Source of the DNA: Pseudomonas sp. 7SR1
GTDB lineage: Bacteria > Pseudomonadota > Gammaproteobacteria > Pseudomonadales > Pseudomonadaceae
Length of the DNA stretch: 64,000 nt
Reading direction: 5' to 3'
NCBI RefSeq assembly: GCF_900156465.1
Contig: NZ_LT707064.1
Coordinates: forward strand, 6,026,202 to 6,090,201
Below the pieces are notes generated by a model, which was not told the DNA's origin, searched no databases, and was given only the letters and a program-made list of their open reading frames with translations. This document shows positions 53,519 to 62,451 of this stretch, one piece after another. The stretch's first letter is position 1. Every line of letters begins with the position of its first letter. The position numbers and the translations under genes are program-made.

Positions 53519-55033
53519 ATGGATACCCTGAATTATCTTGGCCAGGGTTTCGGCGTTGCCATGACGCCCTATAACCTCGTCACCGCACTGACCGGTACCC
53601 TGATCGGCACCGTGGTTGGCCTGTTGCCGGGCCTGGGCCCGATCAATGGCGTGGCGCTGCTGATCCCCATCGCCTTCGCCCTGGGCCTGCCGCCTGAATC
53701 GGCACTGATCCTGCTGGCCGCGGTGTATCTGGGTTGCGAATACGGCGGGCGCATCAGCTCGATCCTGCTCAATATTCCCGGTGAAGCGTCCACCGTGATG
53801 ACTACCCTCGACGGCTATCCGATGGCACGCCAGGGCCTGGCCGGGGTGGCATTGTCCCTGTCGGCATGGAGCTCGTTCATCGGCGCCTTCATCGCCACCT
53901 GCGGCATGGTGCTCTTTGCGCCCTTGCTGGCCAAATGGGCGATTGCCTTCGGACCGGCGGAATATTTTGTCCTGATGGTCTTCGCCATTGTCTGCCTCGG
54001 AGGCATGGCGGGCGACCGGCCGCTCAAGACGTTCATTGCAGCGTTGATCGGCCTGTTCCTGTCGGCAGTCGGGATCGATGCCAACAGTGGTGTGTACCGT
54101 TTCACCGGTGACAACGTTCATCTGGCCGACGGCATTCAGTTCGTCGTACTGGTCCTGGGCCTGTTCTCCATCAGTGAAATCCTGTTGATGCTGGAAAAGA
54201 CTCATCACGGCCAGGAAGCGGTGAAAGCCACCGGGCGGATGATGTTCAACTTCAAGGAAGCGGCATCGGTCTTCATCGTGAACCTGCGTTGCGGCGTGCT
54301 CGGCTTCATCATGGGCGTGCTGCCAGGAGCCGGTGCCACCCTGGCCAGCGCCGTGGCCTACATGACTGAAAAACGCATCGCTGGCGCCAGTGGTACGTTC
54401 GGCCAAGGAGACAAGCGCGGTCTCGCCGCCCCGGAAACGGCCATCGGCGGTGCCGCCTGCGGTGCACTGGTGCCGATGCTGACCCTTGGCGTGCCTGGTT
54501 CGGGTACCACGGCAGTGATGATCGGCGCGTTGTCGCTGTACAACATCACCCCGGGTCCACTGTTGTTCCAGCAGCAGCCGGACATTGTCTGGGGCCTGAT
54601 CGCGTCGCTGTTCATCGCCAACATCATGCTGGTGATCCTCAACATCCCGATGATCCGTGTCTTCACTCGCATCCTGGCCGTGCCGAACTGGGCCCTGGTA
54701 CCGGTGATCGCAATCATCACCGGCATCGGCGTCTACGCGGTGCACGCCACCACGTTCGACCTGTTCCTGATGATTGGCATCGGTATCTTCGGCTACATCC
54801 TGCGCAAGCTGGACTTCCCACTGTCGCCAGTGCTGCTGGGCTTCATCCTCGGCGGCCTGATGGAACAGAACCTGCGTCGTGCGTTGTCGATCTCCAACGG
54901 CGGGCTGGAAATCCTCTGGTCGAGCCCGATCGCCTTCGGCTGCTGGGTACTGACGGCTATCATGCTGTTCATGCCACTGCTACGGATCTGGCGCCGTCGC
55001 GCCGCACAACGTCGCGCCCTGGCCAATGTCTGA
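53519..55033 (+). CDS. tctA: tripartite tricarboxylate transporter large membrane subunit TctA
   Basis: An inner-membrane permease of 504 residues with about twelve hydrophobic segments. The family motif GLLPGLGPINGVALLIPIAF (about 38-57) and its repeat MGVLPGAGATLASAVAYMTEKR (about 266-287) are present, as are YGGRISSILLNIPGEASTVMTTLDGYPMARQG and TLGVPGSGTTAVMIGAL. It carries the tricarboxylate with a proton or sodium. Its last 8 nt overlap the next gene, which suggests a fourth component. Confidence 0.93.
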   Translation: MDTLNYLGQGFGVAMTPYNLVTALTGTLIGTVVGLLPGLGPINGVALLIPIAFALGLPPESALILLAAVYLGCEYGGRISSILLNIPGEASTVMTTLDGYPMARQGLAGVALSLSAWSSFIGAFIATCGMVLFAPLLAKWAIAFGPAEYFVLMVFAIVCLGGMAGDRPLKTFIAALIGLFLSAVGIDANSGVYRFTGDNVHLADGIQFVVLVLGLFSISEILLMLEKTHHGQEAVKATGRMMFNFKEAASVFIVNLRCGVLGFIMGVLPGAGATLASAVAYMTEKRIAGASGTFGQGDKRGLAAPETAIGGAACGALVPMLTLGVPGSGTTAVMIGALSLYNITPGPLLFQQQPDIVWGLIASLFIANIMLVILNIPMIRVFTRILAVPNWALVPVIAIITGIGVYAVHATTFDLFLMIGIGIFGYILRKLDFPLSPVLLGFILGGLMEQNLRRALSISNGGLEILWSSPIAFGCWVLTAIMLFMPLLRIWRRRAAQRRALANV

Positions 55034-56063
55034 AGCGACTTTCAGACAATGGTGGGGAACACCGCTGGTCGGCCTGGCCGGCGGTTACCTGGCCAGCCTG
55101 ATCGGCTGGCCCCTGCCGTGGATGGTCGGCTCGTTGCTGGCGATCATCCTGGTGCGTTGCCTGACCCCATGGCAATTGGCGGAAATTCCCGGCGGCCGCA
55201 AATGCGGCCAATGGGTGGTGGGCATCGGCATCGGCCTGCACTTCACGCCAGTGGTGATGGAACAGGTCCTGAGTCATTTCGGCCTGATTTTTTTCGGCGC
55301 GCTGATCACCAGCGTGTCCAGCGTGGTGAGTGTCTGGCTGATGCGCCGCACCGGCGAAGACCGCGCCACCGCCTTTTTTTCCAGCATGCCGGGCGGCTCC
55401 GGTGAGATGGTCAACCTCGGCGCGCGCAATGGCGCGGACCTGAGTCGTGTCGCTGCGGGCCAGAGCCTGCGGGTCCTGGTGGTGGTGCTGTGCGTACCGG
55501 CCGCGTTCAAGTATTTGCTGGGCCAAGGCGCCCCGGTGCAGCACGCCACCACCGTGGACTGGCTGTGGCTGGCCATCCTGTTCCCCGCCGGCGCCCTGCT
55601 CGCCTGGATCTGGGAGCGCCTGCGTCAACCCAACCCATGGTTGTTCGGCCCTCTGCTGGTGAGCGCGGTGGTGAGTGTCGCCTGGGACCTGCACATCAGC
55701 CTGCCCCATGGCGGCAGCCAGATCGGCCAATGGCTGATCGGCAGTGGCCTGGGCTGCCACTTCAACCGGCAGTTTTTCCGCCGGGCGCCATCCTTCATGG
55801 GACGCACGCTGGTGGGCACCGTGTTGACGATGCTGATCGCCACCCTGGCGGCCCTGGGCCTGAGCACGTTGACGCATCTGGACCTGCGCTCGCTGACACT
55901 GGGCATGATGCCCGGCGGTATCGCGGAGATGAGCCTGACGGCAGAGACCCTGCAGCTGTCGGTGCCGCTGGTGACGGCATTGCAGGTGATGCGTTTGTTG
56001 TTCGTGCTGTTCCTGGCGGAACCGTTGTTCAGGTACTGGATGCGCAAGCCGGCCTCAAGTTGA
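55026..56063 (+). CDS. AbrB family membrane protein (PF05145-like)
   Basis: The product has 345 residues with about ten hydrophobic segments in two halves. Each half carries a similar glycine-rich block: GGYLASLIGWPLPWMVGSLLA near the N-terminus and PNPWLFGPLLVSAVVSVAW in the second half. MPGGSGEMVNLGARNG and MMPGGIAEMSLTAETL are the repeated AbrB-domain motif. The family was once called ammonia monooxygenase by mistake. It overlaps tctA by 8 nt, so it is coexpressed with tricarboxylate uptake. A role in export or regulation of uptake is inferred only from that. Confidence 0.82.
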   Translation: MSEATFRQWWGTPLVGLAGGYLASLIGWPLPWMVGSLLAIILVRCLTPWQLAEIPGGRKCGQWVVGIGIGLHFTPVVMEQVLSHFGLIFFGALITSVSSVVSVWLMRRTGEDRATAFFSSMPGGSGEMVNLGARNGADLSRVAAGQSLRVLVVVLCVPAAFKYLLGQGAPVQHATTVDWLWLAILFPAGALLAWIWERLRQPNPWLFGPLLVSAVVSVAWDLHISLPHGGSQIGQWLIGSGLGCHFNRQFFRRAPSFMGRTLVGTVLTMLIATLAALGLSTLTHLDLRSLTLGMMPGGIAEMSLTAETLQLSVPLVTALQVMRLLFVLFLAEPLFRYWMRKPASS

Positions 56064-56079
56064 TGACCGTTTGCCCCCA

Positions 56080-56134
56080 TCGCGAGCAGGCTCGCTCTCA
56101 CAAGCCACACAGGTGAGAGCGGGCCTGCTCGCGA
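56080..56134. repeat. REP pair
   Basis: TCGCGAGCAGGCTCGCTCTCAC (56080-56101) and GTGAGAGCGGGCCTGCTCGCGA (56113-56134) are near-perfect inverted copies with an 11-nt spacer, between the convergent abrB-like gene and ung. Confidence 0.88.
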
Positions 56135-56146
56135 GGGGCTTGCGCA

Positions 56147-56839
56147 TCAAAGCGGCGGCAATCGCCAATCGATCGGCGTATCACCATGCTGTTCGAGGAA
56201 CTTGTTGGCCCGGCTGAAATGCCCGCACCCCAGGAAACCCCGGTAAGCCGACAACGGCGATGGATGGACCGAAGTCAGCACCAGGTGCTTGGTGGCGTCG
56301 ATCAGCTTCTGCTTGCTCTGCGCATGAGCGCCCCATAGCAGGAAGACCAGGTGCGGCTGATGCTCGCTGACCACCTCGATGACCCGATCGGTAAAATGTT
56401 GCCAGCCCTTGCCCGCGTGGGAGTTGGCGTTGGCACGTTCCACGGTCATGGTGGTGTTGAGCAGCAACACCCCCTGATCGGCCCAGCTTTGCAGGTAGCC
56501 ATGGTTGGGGATATCGATGTTCAGGTCACGTTTCAATTCCTTGAAGATGTTCACCAGCGATGGCGGCGCCGGCACGCCCGGCTGTACCGAAAAACACAGG
56601 CCATGGGCCTGGCCCGGGCCGTGATACGGGTCCTGGCCGAGGATCACCACCTTGACCTTGTCCAGGGGCGTGGAATTGAGGGCATTGAAAATCAGCGAAG
56701 CCGGTGGATAGATCTGCTTGCCGGCTGCGTACTCCTGGCGCAGGAATTCGCGCAACTGCGCCATGTAGGGTTGGTCGAACTCGGCACGCAGTGCCTGCTT
56801 CCAGCTCGGCTCGAGTTTGATACGGTCGTCGGCAGTCAT
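56147..56839 (-). CDS. ung: uracil-DNA glycosylase
   Basis: A cytoplasmic repair enzyme of 230 residues that removes uracil from DNA. The water-activating loop is [21 protein letters not shown] (about 62-82), followed by [32 protein letters not shown] and the DNA-intercalating [17 protein letters not shown] (about 190-206). The ATG at 56839 gives the family-typical length; the longer frame to 56959 is not supported. It stands alone, divergent from the hydratase gene. Confidence 0.95.
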   Translation of the reverse strand: MTADDRIKLEPSWKQALRAEFDQPYMAQLREFLRQEYAAGKQIYPPASLIFNALNSTPLDKVKVVILGQDPYHGPGQAHGLCFSVQPGVPAPPSLVNIFKELKRDLNIDIPNHGYLQSWADQGVLLLNTTMTVERANANSHAGKGWQHFTDRVIEVVSEHQPHLVFLLWGAHAQSKQKLIDATKHLVLTSVHPSPLSAYRGFLGCGHFSRANKFLEQHGDTPIDWRLPPL

Positions 56840-56982
56840 GATTGCACCCGATAAAAACAATGGGCGCACCCTAGGAAAGCCCACAAGGCTTGTCAATTGA
56901 TCCGACATGGCTTCGGCGTTTGATCCGGCATTTTCCCACGCAGCAGTCATACTGATCATTCAAATTTCTGATCGAGGTCACG

Positions 56983-58095
56983 ATGAACCTGCACTTCGAA
57001 GAGCTCATTGGCATCGACGGCGCCCGTATCGGCATCGCCACCCTGGATGCCGAAAAATCCCTGAACGCCTTGTCCCTGCCCATGATCAACGCCCTGCGTG
57101 ATCGTCTCGATGCCTGGGCCAGGGAACCGCAAGTGGTTTGTGTATTGCTGCGGGGCAACGGCGCCAAGGCATTCTGTGCCGGCGGTGAAGTACGCAGCCT
57201 GGTGGAAGCCTGCCGTGCCCACCCTGGTGAAGTACCGCCATTGGCAGCACAGTTTTTCGCGGCTGAATACCGACTGGACTTCAACCTGCATACCTATCCC
57301 AAACCCTTGATCTGCTGGGGCCACGGCTATGTACTCGGTGGCGGGATGGGCCTGCTGCAAGGTGCAAGCACGCGGATCGTCACGCCCAGCAGTCGCCTGG
57401 CCATGCCGGAAATCAGCATCGGCCTGTACCCGGACGTCGGCGCCAGTTGGTTCCTGTCTCGCCTGCCGGGCAAGCTTGGCCTGTTCCTCGGCCTGACCGG
57501 CGCCCACATGAATGCCAGGGACGCCATCGACCTGGGCCTAGCCGACCGTTTCCTGCTCGACGAACAACAGGACGATCTGATCGAAGGCCTGTTGCAGCTC
57601 AACTGGCAGGAACAGACCGACATGCAGCTCAACAGCCTGCTCAAGGCCCTGCAGCAAGAGGCCTTCGATCGACTGCCCGAAGCCCAATGGCTGCCGCGTC
57701 GGCAGAAAATCGACGAATGGCTGGATGTCAGCGACGTGCGTTGCGCCTGGAAAGCCTTGAACCTGCTGGTGGAAGACCAGGACCCGTTGATTGCCCGGGC
57801 CGCCCGGACCATGACCGAAGGCTCACCCCTGACCGCCTGCCTGGTATGGGAGCAGATCGCCCGGGCCCGGCATCTGTCCCTGGCCGGTGTGTTCCGCATG
57901 GAATACACCATGAGCCTCAATTGCTGCCGGCATCCGGAATTCAGCGAGGGCGTGCGCGCGCGGCTGATCGACAAGGACCACAAGCCCCGCTGGCACTGGC
58001 CGGACATCAACCACGTACCCGAGGCCGCGGTGGAGGCACATTTCCACAAGGCCTGGGAAGGCCGACACCCGTTGGCGGACTTGCCCAACGAATAG
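56983..58095 (+). CDS. enoyl-CoA hydratase/isomerase family protein (3-hydroxyisobutyryl-CoA hydrolase-like)
   Basis: A crotonase-fold protein of 370 residues. The oxyanion-hole loops are KAFCAGGEVRSLVEAC (about 57-72) and WGHGYVLGGGMGLLQGA (about 108-124), and MPEISIGLYPDVGASWFLSRLPG (about 139-161) carries the catalytic Glu. The length and C-terminal extension match 3-hydroxyisobutyryl-CoA hydrolases of valine breakdown rather than simple hydratases. No valine-pathway neighbours are present, so the true substrate is open. A terminator follows its stop. Confidence 0.83.
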   Translation: MNLHFEELIGIDGARIGIATLDAEKSLNALSLPMINALRDRLDAWAREPQVVCVLLRGNGAKAFCAGGEVRSLVEACRAHPGEVPPLAAQFFAAEYRLDFNLHTYPKPLICWGHGYVLGGGMGLLQGASTRIVTPSSRLAMPEISIGLYPDVGASWFLSRLPGKLGLFLGLTGAHMNARDAIDLGLADRFLLDEQQDDLIEGLLQLNWQEQTDMQLNSLLKALQQEAFDRLPEAQWLPRRQKIDEWLDVSDVRCAWKALNLLVEDQDPLIARAARTMTEGSPLTACLVWEQIARARHLSLAGVFRMEYTMSLNCCRHPEFSEGVRARLIDKDHKPRWHWPDINHVPEAAVEAHFHKAWEGRHPLADLPNE

Positions 58096-58117
58096 AATGG
58101 TTTCTGCCAGGCACAAA

Positions 58118-58144
58118 AAAAGCGGCGCTCGATGCGCCGCTTTT
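58118..58144. terminator. bidirectional terminator
   Basis: AAAAGCGGCGC-TCGAT-GCGCCGCTTTT forms an 11-bp stem with flanking A and T runs, serving the convergent hydratase-like gene and the lipoprotein gene at 58158. Confidence 0.92.
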
Positions 58145-58157
58145 CATGGTCTGCCGA

Positions 58158-58550
58158 TCAGCGGTGGTAGCCTCGTCCATCATGATCGCGCCGTCCTCGA
58201 TGATCACGTCCGTCTCGGTGACGACGGTTGTCATCCCAACCGCCCCGATCGCGGCCATCCCAGCCGCCCCGATGCGGATAAGGCCGATAGGCCGCCCGCG
58301 GTGGCGAATAATAGCGAGGGCCGTGTTGATAGTAGCGCGGTGCCGAATAGTAGCGTGGCGCCGGTTGGTAATACCGCGGGGCGTAGTAGCCACGCGGAGC
58401 CGAATAGTAATAGCTTCCGCCGCTGTAATAAGCCGGCGCCGGTGAGGTGTAGACCTCGGAGCGGTAATAGCTGGAGTCTGCGTCGTAGTAAGGCGCGCAG
58501 GCCGAGAGAGTCAATCCGAGAAACGCAGTGAGCAGCAGTCGTCGATACAT
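58158..58550 (-). CDS. Tyr-rich small lipoprotein
   Basis: The product has 130 residues. The signal MYRRLLLTAFLGLTLSAC ends in a lipobox (LSAC, Cys18). The next 60 residues are built from degenerate repeats of the type YYSAPRGYYAPRYYQPAPRYY, with over 20 tyrosines. The tail is Gly/Asp/Arg/His-rich (GGWDGRDRGGWDDNRRHRDGRDHRGRRD). It is probably anchored in the outer membrane. No enzyme motif is seen. ATG 58550 has AGGAGG about 6 nt upstream. Confidence 0.7.
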   Translation of the reverse strand: MYRRLLLTAFLGLTLSACAPYYDADSSYYRSEVYTSPAPAYYSGGSYYYSAPRGYYAPRYYQPAPRYYSAPRYYQHGPRYYSPPRAAYRPYPHRGGWDGRDRGGWDDNRRHRDGRDHRGRRDHDGRGYHR

Positions 58551-58788
58551 GGCGGCCTCCTGGACCGCGAATGGGCCGCATCAGCGACGCTGATGGGCGG
58601 CAGTCAACTATTGGGTGACTGACGATAAATCAGACAGTGAAATCGGAATCTGGTGCGACGCCGCAACAACTCGAAACATGTAGCTTTTTGCCTCATTGCG
58701 GTGCGCCCCGGCACCACAACCAAGCACTCATCAAGCGCTTCACAGCATCTTTCCAAGTCCGATCTCTCTGGCTCGGGCCTTTTGCCGA

Positions 58789-58807
58789 CTTGGCACGGCT
58801 CTCGCTT
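58789..58807 (+). promoter_or_regulatory. sigma-54 promoter of the guanidine operon
   Basis: TTGGCACGGCTCTCGCTT has GG at 58792-58793 and GC at 58804-58805 exactly 10 nt apart, the -24/-12 pattern, with one mismatch from TGGCACG-N4-TTGC. Transcription would start near 58817, about 50 nt before the riboswitch. The region 58551-58788 shows no ORF I trust. Confidence 0.7.
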
Positions 58808-58865
58808 AAACAATCCCCGTGCAGGAGTCATCACAGGTTCGCGGCACCACAATTTGCAATGGCTG

Positions 58866-58957
58866 ACTAGGGTTCCGGCTCGCCTCTGGCGAGTGGCTGG
58901 TCCGAGAGTTGGCGACCTCCAGTTGAGGTTACACGGCGGGAAAAAAGCCCGGGAGAC
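58866..58957 (+). promoter_or_regulatory. guanidine-I riboswitch (ykkC)
   Basis: The aptamer hallmarks occur in order: CTAGGGTTCCGGC (58868-58880), GGTCCGAGAG (58899-58908), ACACGGCGGGA (58931-58941), then an A-run and GCCCGGGAGA (58947-58956). Two variable stems lie between. Downstream, CTCC (58984-58987) could mask GGAG (59007-59010) at the ribosome site of the next gene. No terminator is seen, so control may be translational. Confidence 0.92.
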
Positions 58958-59017
58958 AAGCCACCGTTCACGGTGCCGCGTTGCTCCTGTCCGCCCTTGA
59001 TCAACTGGAGAACCCCC

Positions 59018-60085
59018 ATGTTCAAGCTTCGTCTGTCCTCTCTGCTTCTCGCCGCCTTCGCGGCCCTCGCCAGCCTTTCGTCCACCGCCGCGCAGAAAGA
59101 CCACTTCAGCGTTTGCTGGACCATCTATGCCGGCTGGATGCCTTGGGAATATGCCGGTAGCCAGGGCATCGTCGACAAATGGGCGAAGAAGTACGGCATC
59201 AAGATCGATGTCGTGCAGCTCAACGACTACGTCGAATCCATCAACCAGTACACCGCCGGTCAGTTCGATGGCTGCACCATGACGAACATGGATGCCCTGA
59301 CCATTCCCGCGGCCGGTGGCGTGGACAGCACCGCCCTGATCGTCAGTGACTTCTCCAACGGCAACGACGGCGTCGTCATCAAGGGCGAAGGCAAGAAAGT
59401 GACGGACCTCAAGGGCATGGACGTGAACCTGGTGGAGCTGTCGGTCTCGCACTACCTGTTGGCCCGGGCCCTGGACTCGGTTGGCCTGACCGAAAAAGAC
59501 CTGAAGGTCGTCAACACCTCCGACGCCGACATCTCCGCCGCGTTCAACACCGAACAGGTCAAGGCCATCACTACCTGGAACCCGATGCTCTCGGACATCA
59601 AGGCCCAGCCTGGGGTGAGCGAAGTGTTCAACTCCAGCCAGATCCCCGGCGAGATCATGGACATGATGGTGGTCAACACCCAGACCCTCCAGGACAACCC
59701 GGCCCTGGGCAAGGCATTGACCGGCGCCTGGTTCGAGGTGGTGGCGCTGATGAATGCGAAAAACGCAGCCAGCAAGGCGGCGCTGGAGCACATGGCGAAA
59801 GCCTCGGGCACCGACCTGGCGGGTTTCCAGGCGCAGCTGGACACCACCAGGCTGTTCGCCACGCCCCAGGAAGCGCTCGGCTTCGCCACCAGCGGGCAAC
59901 TGCCCGACACGCAGCGCAAGGTGGCGGACTTCTCGTTCCGCCACGGTCTGCTGGGCGAAGGCGCCAAGAACGCCGACGCGGTCGGCATGGCATTCGCCAA
60001 CGGCGTGATCCTTGGCGACAAGGCCAACCTCAAGCTGCGCTTCGATCCCACCTACGTACAGCTGGCCGCCGACGCCAAGCTGTAA
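59018..60085 (+). CDS. guanidine ABC transporter substrate-binding protein (NitT/TauT type)
   Basis: A periplasmic protein of 355 residues, with signal peptide MFKLRLSSLLLAAFAALASL followed by SSTAA. The mature part starts DHFSVCWTIYAGWMPWEYAGSQGIVDKWAKKYG, typical of binding proteins annotated with urea carboxylase clusters. YTAGQFDGCTMTNMDALTIPAAGGVDSTAL and VNLVELSVSHYLLARAL follow. ATG 59018 has CTGGAG 7 nt upstream. It directly follows a guanidine-I riboswitch, so guanidine is the probable ligand rather than urea or a taurine-like compound. Confidence 0.87.
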   Translation: MFKLRLSSLLLAAFAALASLSSTAAQKDHFSVCWTIYAGWMPWEYAGSQGIVDKWAKKYGIKIDVVQLNDYVESINQYTAGQFDGCTMTNMDALTIPAAGGVDSTALIVSDFSNGNDGVVIKGEGKKVTDLKGMDVNLVELSVSHYLLARALDSVGLTEKDLKVVNTSDADISAAFNTEQVKAITTWNPMLSDIKAQPGVSEVFNSSQIPGEIMDMMVVNTQTLQDNPALGKALTGAWFEVVALMNAKNAASKAALEHMAKASGTDLAGFQAQLDTTRLFATPQEALGFATSGQLPDTQRKVADFSFRHGLLGEGAKNADAVGMAFANGVILGDKANLKLRFDPTYVQLAADAKL

Positions 60086-60099
60086 CCGGAGGACCTGGC

Positions 60100-60915
60100 A
60101 TGCGCCTGATCAACCGCTACCCGGACCGCCCCAGCCGCTTGTTGCTGGTGATCCTGCCCTTCGCGCTGGTGTTGTTCGCCTATTTCACTGGCTCGGCCGA
60201 ACGGTTGACGGACAACCCCAACGACAAGCTGCTCCCCAGCGCGACACAGATGAGCGACGCGGTGAAACGCCTGGCTTTCACCGCCGATGCTCGCAGCGGC
60301 GATTACCTGCTCTGGCAGGACACCGCGTCGAGCCTGCGCCGGCTGGCCATCGGCCTGGGCATCAGTGCCCTGGCCGGGCTCTGCCTGGGGATCGCCGCCG
60401 GCACGCTGCCACTGCTGGGCGCGCCGCTGTCGCCCTTGCTCACCGTGGTCTCGATGGTGCCGCCGTTGGCCATCCTGCCGATCCTGTTCATTGTCTTCGG
60501 CCTTGGGGAGTTGTCGAAGGTGATGCTCATTGTCATCGGCGTCACACCATGCCTGGCCCGGGACCTGGAACAGCGCGCCCGGGAAATTCCCCGTGAACTG
60601 CTGATCAAGGCCCAGACCCTCGGTGCGTCCACCTGGACCCTGATCCTGCGCGTGGTCCTGCCACAGCTATTGCCGCGGCTGTTGATTTCCCTGCGGCTGA
60701 TGCTGGGTTCGGCCTGGCTGTTCCTGATCGCCGCCGAAGCCATCGCCTCCACCGATGGCCTGGGCTATCGGATTTTCCTCGTGCGTCGTTACCTGGCGAT
60801 GGACGTGATCCTGCCATACGTGGTGTGGATCACCTTGCTCGCCTGGCTGATGGACTGGGGTCTCAAGCGCCTGACTCGCCAAGCGTTCCCCTGGTATGAA
60901 GGGGCGAAGGCATGA
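60100..60915 (+). CDS. ABC transporter permease of the guanidine uptake system
   Basis: An inner-membrane permease of 271 residues. The first segment (LLLVILPFALVLFAYFTG) is followed by a soluble stretch and five more hydrophobic segments. The EAA coupling loop is around ELLIKAQTLGASTWTLILRVVLPQLLPRLLISL (about 167-199), binding the ATPase. Its last 4 nt overlap the ATPase start. It lies 14 nt after the binding-protein gene. Confidence 0.9.
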   Translation: MRLINRYPDRPSRLLLVILPFALVLFAYFTGSAERLTDNPNDKLLPSATQMSDAVKRLAFTADARSGDYLLWQDTASSLRRLAIGLGISALAGLCLGIAAGTLPLLGAPLSPLLTVVSMVPPLAILPILFIVFGLGELSKVMLIVIGVTPCLARDLEQRAREIPRELLIKAQTLGASTWTLILRVVLPQLLPRLLISLRLMLGSAWLFLIAAEAIASTDGLGYRIFLVRRYLAMDVILPYVVWITLLAWLMDWGLKRLTRQAFPWYEGAKA

Positions 60916-61700
60916 GCTTCATCACGGTGAACAATGTCTGGCAACAGTATGCCGATCAGGTGGTGCTCGAACGCTTGAACCTGAGTGTCGCCGAGGGCGA
61001 GTTCTGCACCCTGGTGGGCGCGTCGGGTTGCGGCAAATCGACCTTCCTCAGGTTATTGCTGGGCCAGGAACAGGCCAGTCGCGGACAGATCCTGCTGGAT
61101 GGCGAGCCCTTGGCGGGCGAGCCGGATGCCAGCCGGGGCGTGGTGTTCCAGCGCTATTCGGTATTCCCGCACCTGACGGCGCTGGACAATGTGGCCCTGG
61201 GCCTGGAGCTGCCACGCTCGCCGGTGCTGGGGCGTCTGTTCGGTAGCGCCAAGCGCCAGGCCCAGGAAGAAGCCGCGCGATTGCTGGACAAAGTCGGCCT
61301 CGGCCAGGCCCTGGATAAATACCCGGCGCAGCTCTCCGGCGGCATGCAGCAACGGCTGGCGATTGCCCAGGCGTTGATCATGCGACCGCGCGTCCTGCTC
61401 CTGGATGAACCCTTCGGCGCCCTCGATCCCGGCATTCGCAAAGACATGCATGCCCTGCTGCTGGCGCTTTGGCGCGAGACCCGCCTGACCGTGTTCATGG
61501 TCACCCACGACCTGTCCGAAGGTTTCAGCCTCGGCACGCGCCTGCTGGTATTCGACAAGGTGCGAGTCGACCCCCACGCCCCGGGCGCCTACGGCGCGCG
61601 CATCACCTACGACATCCCATTGAACAGCGATCGACGCACCGCCCATGCCGCCGTCGAGGCAGCGTCCGCCGGCCTGGCCGGTGCGTTGCGTATCGCTTGA
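60912..61700 (+). CDS. ABC transporter ATP-binding protein of the guanidine uptake system
   Basis: A cytoplasmic ATPase of 262 residues: Walker A GASGCGKST (about 36-44), Q-loop VVFQRYSVFP (about 76-85), signature LSGGMQQRLAIAQAL (about 139-153), Walker B VLLLDEPFGALD (about 158-169) and the switch His in MVTHDLSE. ATG 60912 overlaps the permease stop (ATGA). It powers import with the two preceding gene products. Confidence 0.93.
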   Translation: MSFITVNNVWQQYADQVVLERLNLSVAEGEFCTLVGASGCGKSTFLRLLLGQEQASRGQILLDGEPLAGEPDASRGVVFQRYSVFPHLTALDNVALGLELPRSPVLGRLFGSAKRQAQEEAARLLDKVGLGQALDKYPAQLSGGMQQRLAIAQALIMRPRVLLLDEPFGALDPGIRKDMHALLLALWRETRLTVFMVTHDLSEGFSLGTRLLVFDKVRVDPHAPGAYGARITYDIPLNSDRRTAHAAVEAASAGLAGALRIA

Positions 61701-61714
61701 AAAGGAGCTTTTAC

Positions 61715-62440
61715 ATGACCGATTCGATCCAACTGTTTCCACCCTTCGCCGAAGAACTGCTGCCCGGCGGCGGCCATCGCTCGTTCGTGCTCAAGCGTGG
61801 CCAGTTGCTGCGCCTGACCGATTTGCGCGGCGGGGCCAACGTGAGCATGACGCTGCTCAATGCCAACGAGAAAACCGAACGCCTGAACCTGCCGGACAGC
61901 CTCAAGTGCCAGCACACCGCCAAGCTCACCGCCGGTCATTGCCTGTACTCGGACATGGGTCGGGTGCTGGCGGCGATCACCGCTGACACCTGCGGCTGGA
62001 GCGACAGCCTGGGAGGCGTGCTCTGCGCCGAGGAAGTCGCCGAGAAATACGGCCAGGGTCGGTACCAGGAACTGCGCAACGGCTTCTTTCGCAACGGCAC
62101 CGACAACCTGCTGGTGGAACTGGGCAAATGGGGGCTGGGCCTGTCCGACCTGCTGATGACCCTCAACCTGTTCAGCCGTGTCGATGTCGACGAGGCCGGG
62201 CAGTTTCATTTCGTCGAGGGCAACTCCAGGGCTGGCGATTTCATCGAGCTGTACGCCCCGATGGACACCCTGGTGGTGCTGACCGCGTTGCAACACCCGA
62301 TGGACCCGAATCCGCAATACGCCCCGCAACCGGTCAAGCTCAGCTGGATGAATGCCAATGCCAGCGTCGCCGAGCACTGCCGTCATTCGCGCCCGGAAAA
62401 CCAGCGCGGCTTCATCAACACCGACCGCCTGTTCGCCTGA
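61715..62440 (+). CDS. urea carboxylase-associated protein 1 (DUF1989), carboxyguanidine deiminase subunit
   Basis: A cytoplasmic protein of 241 residues with a DUF1989 domain. The conserved core is GHCLYSDMGRVLAAITADTCGWSDSLGGVLCAEEV (about 69-103), with further conserved residues in GDFIELYAPMDTLVVLTALQHPMDPNPQY. In characterised guanidine pathways the two DUF1989 proteins form CgdAB, which removes ammonia from carboxyguanidine to give allophanate. ATG 61715 has AAGGAG upstream. I do not assign A or B with confidence. Confidence 0.87.
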   Translation: MTDSIQLFPPFAEELLPGGGHRSFVLKRGQLLRLTDLRGGANVSMTLLNANEKTERLNLPDSLKCQHTAKLTAGHCLYSDMGRVLAAITADTCGWSDSLGGVLCAEEVAEKYGQGRYQELRNGFFRNGTDNLLVELGKWGLGLSDLLMTLNLFSRVDVDEAGQFHFVEGNSRAGDFIELYAPMDTLVVLTALQHPMDPNPQYAPQPVKLSWMNANASVAEHCRHSRPENQRGFINTDRLFA

Positions 62441-62451
62441 GGATCGCAGAC

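Noticed and set aside
58700..58722. GGTGC...GCACC palindrome upstream of the sigma-54 promoter as an NtrC site.
   Set aside because: The half-sites point the opposite way to the NtrC consensus TGCACC-N5-GGTGCA.
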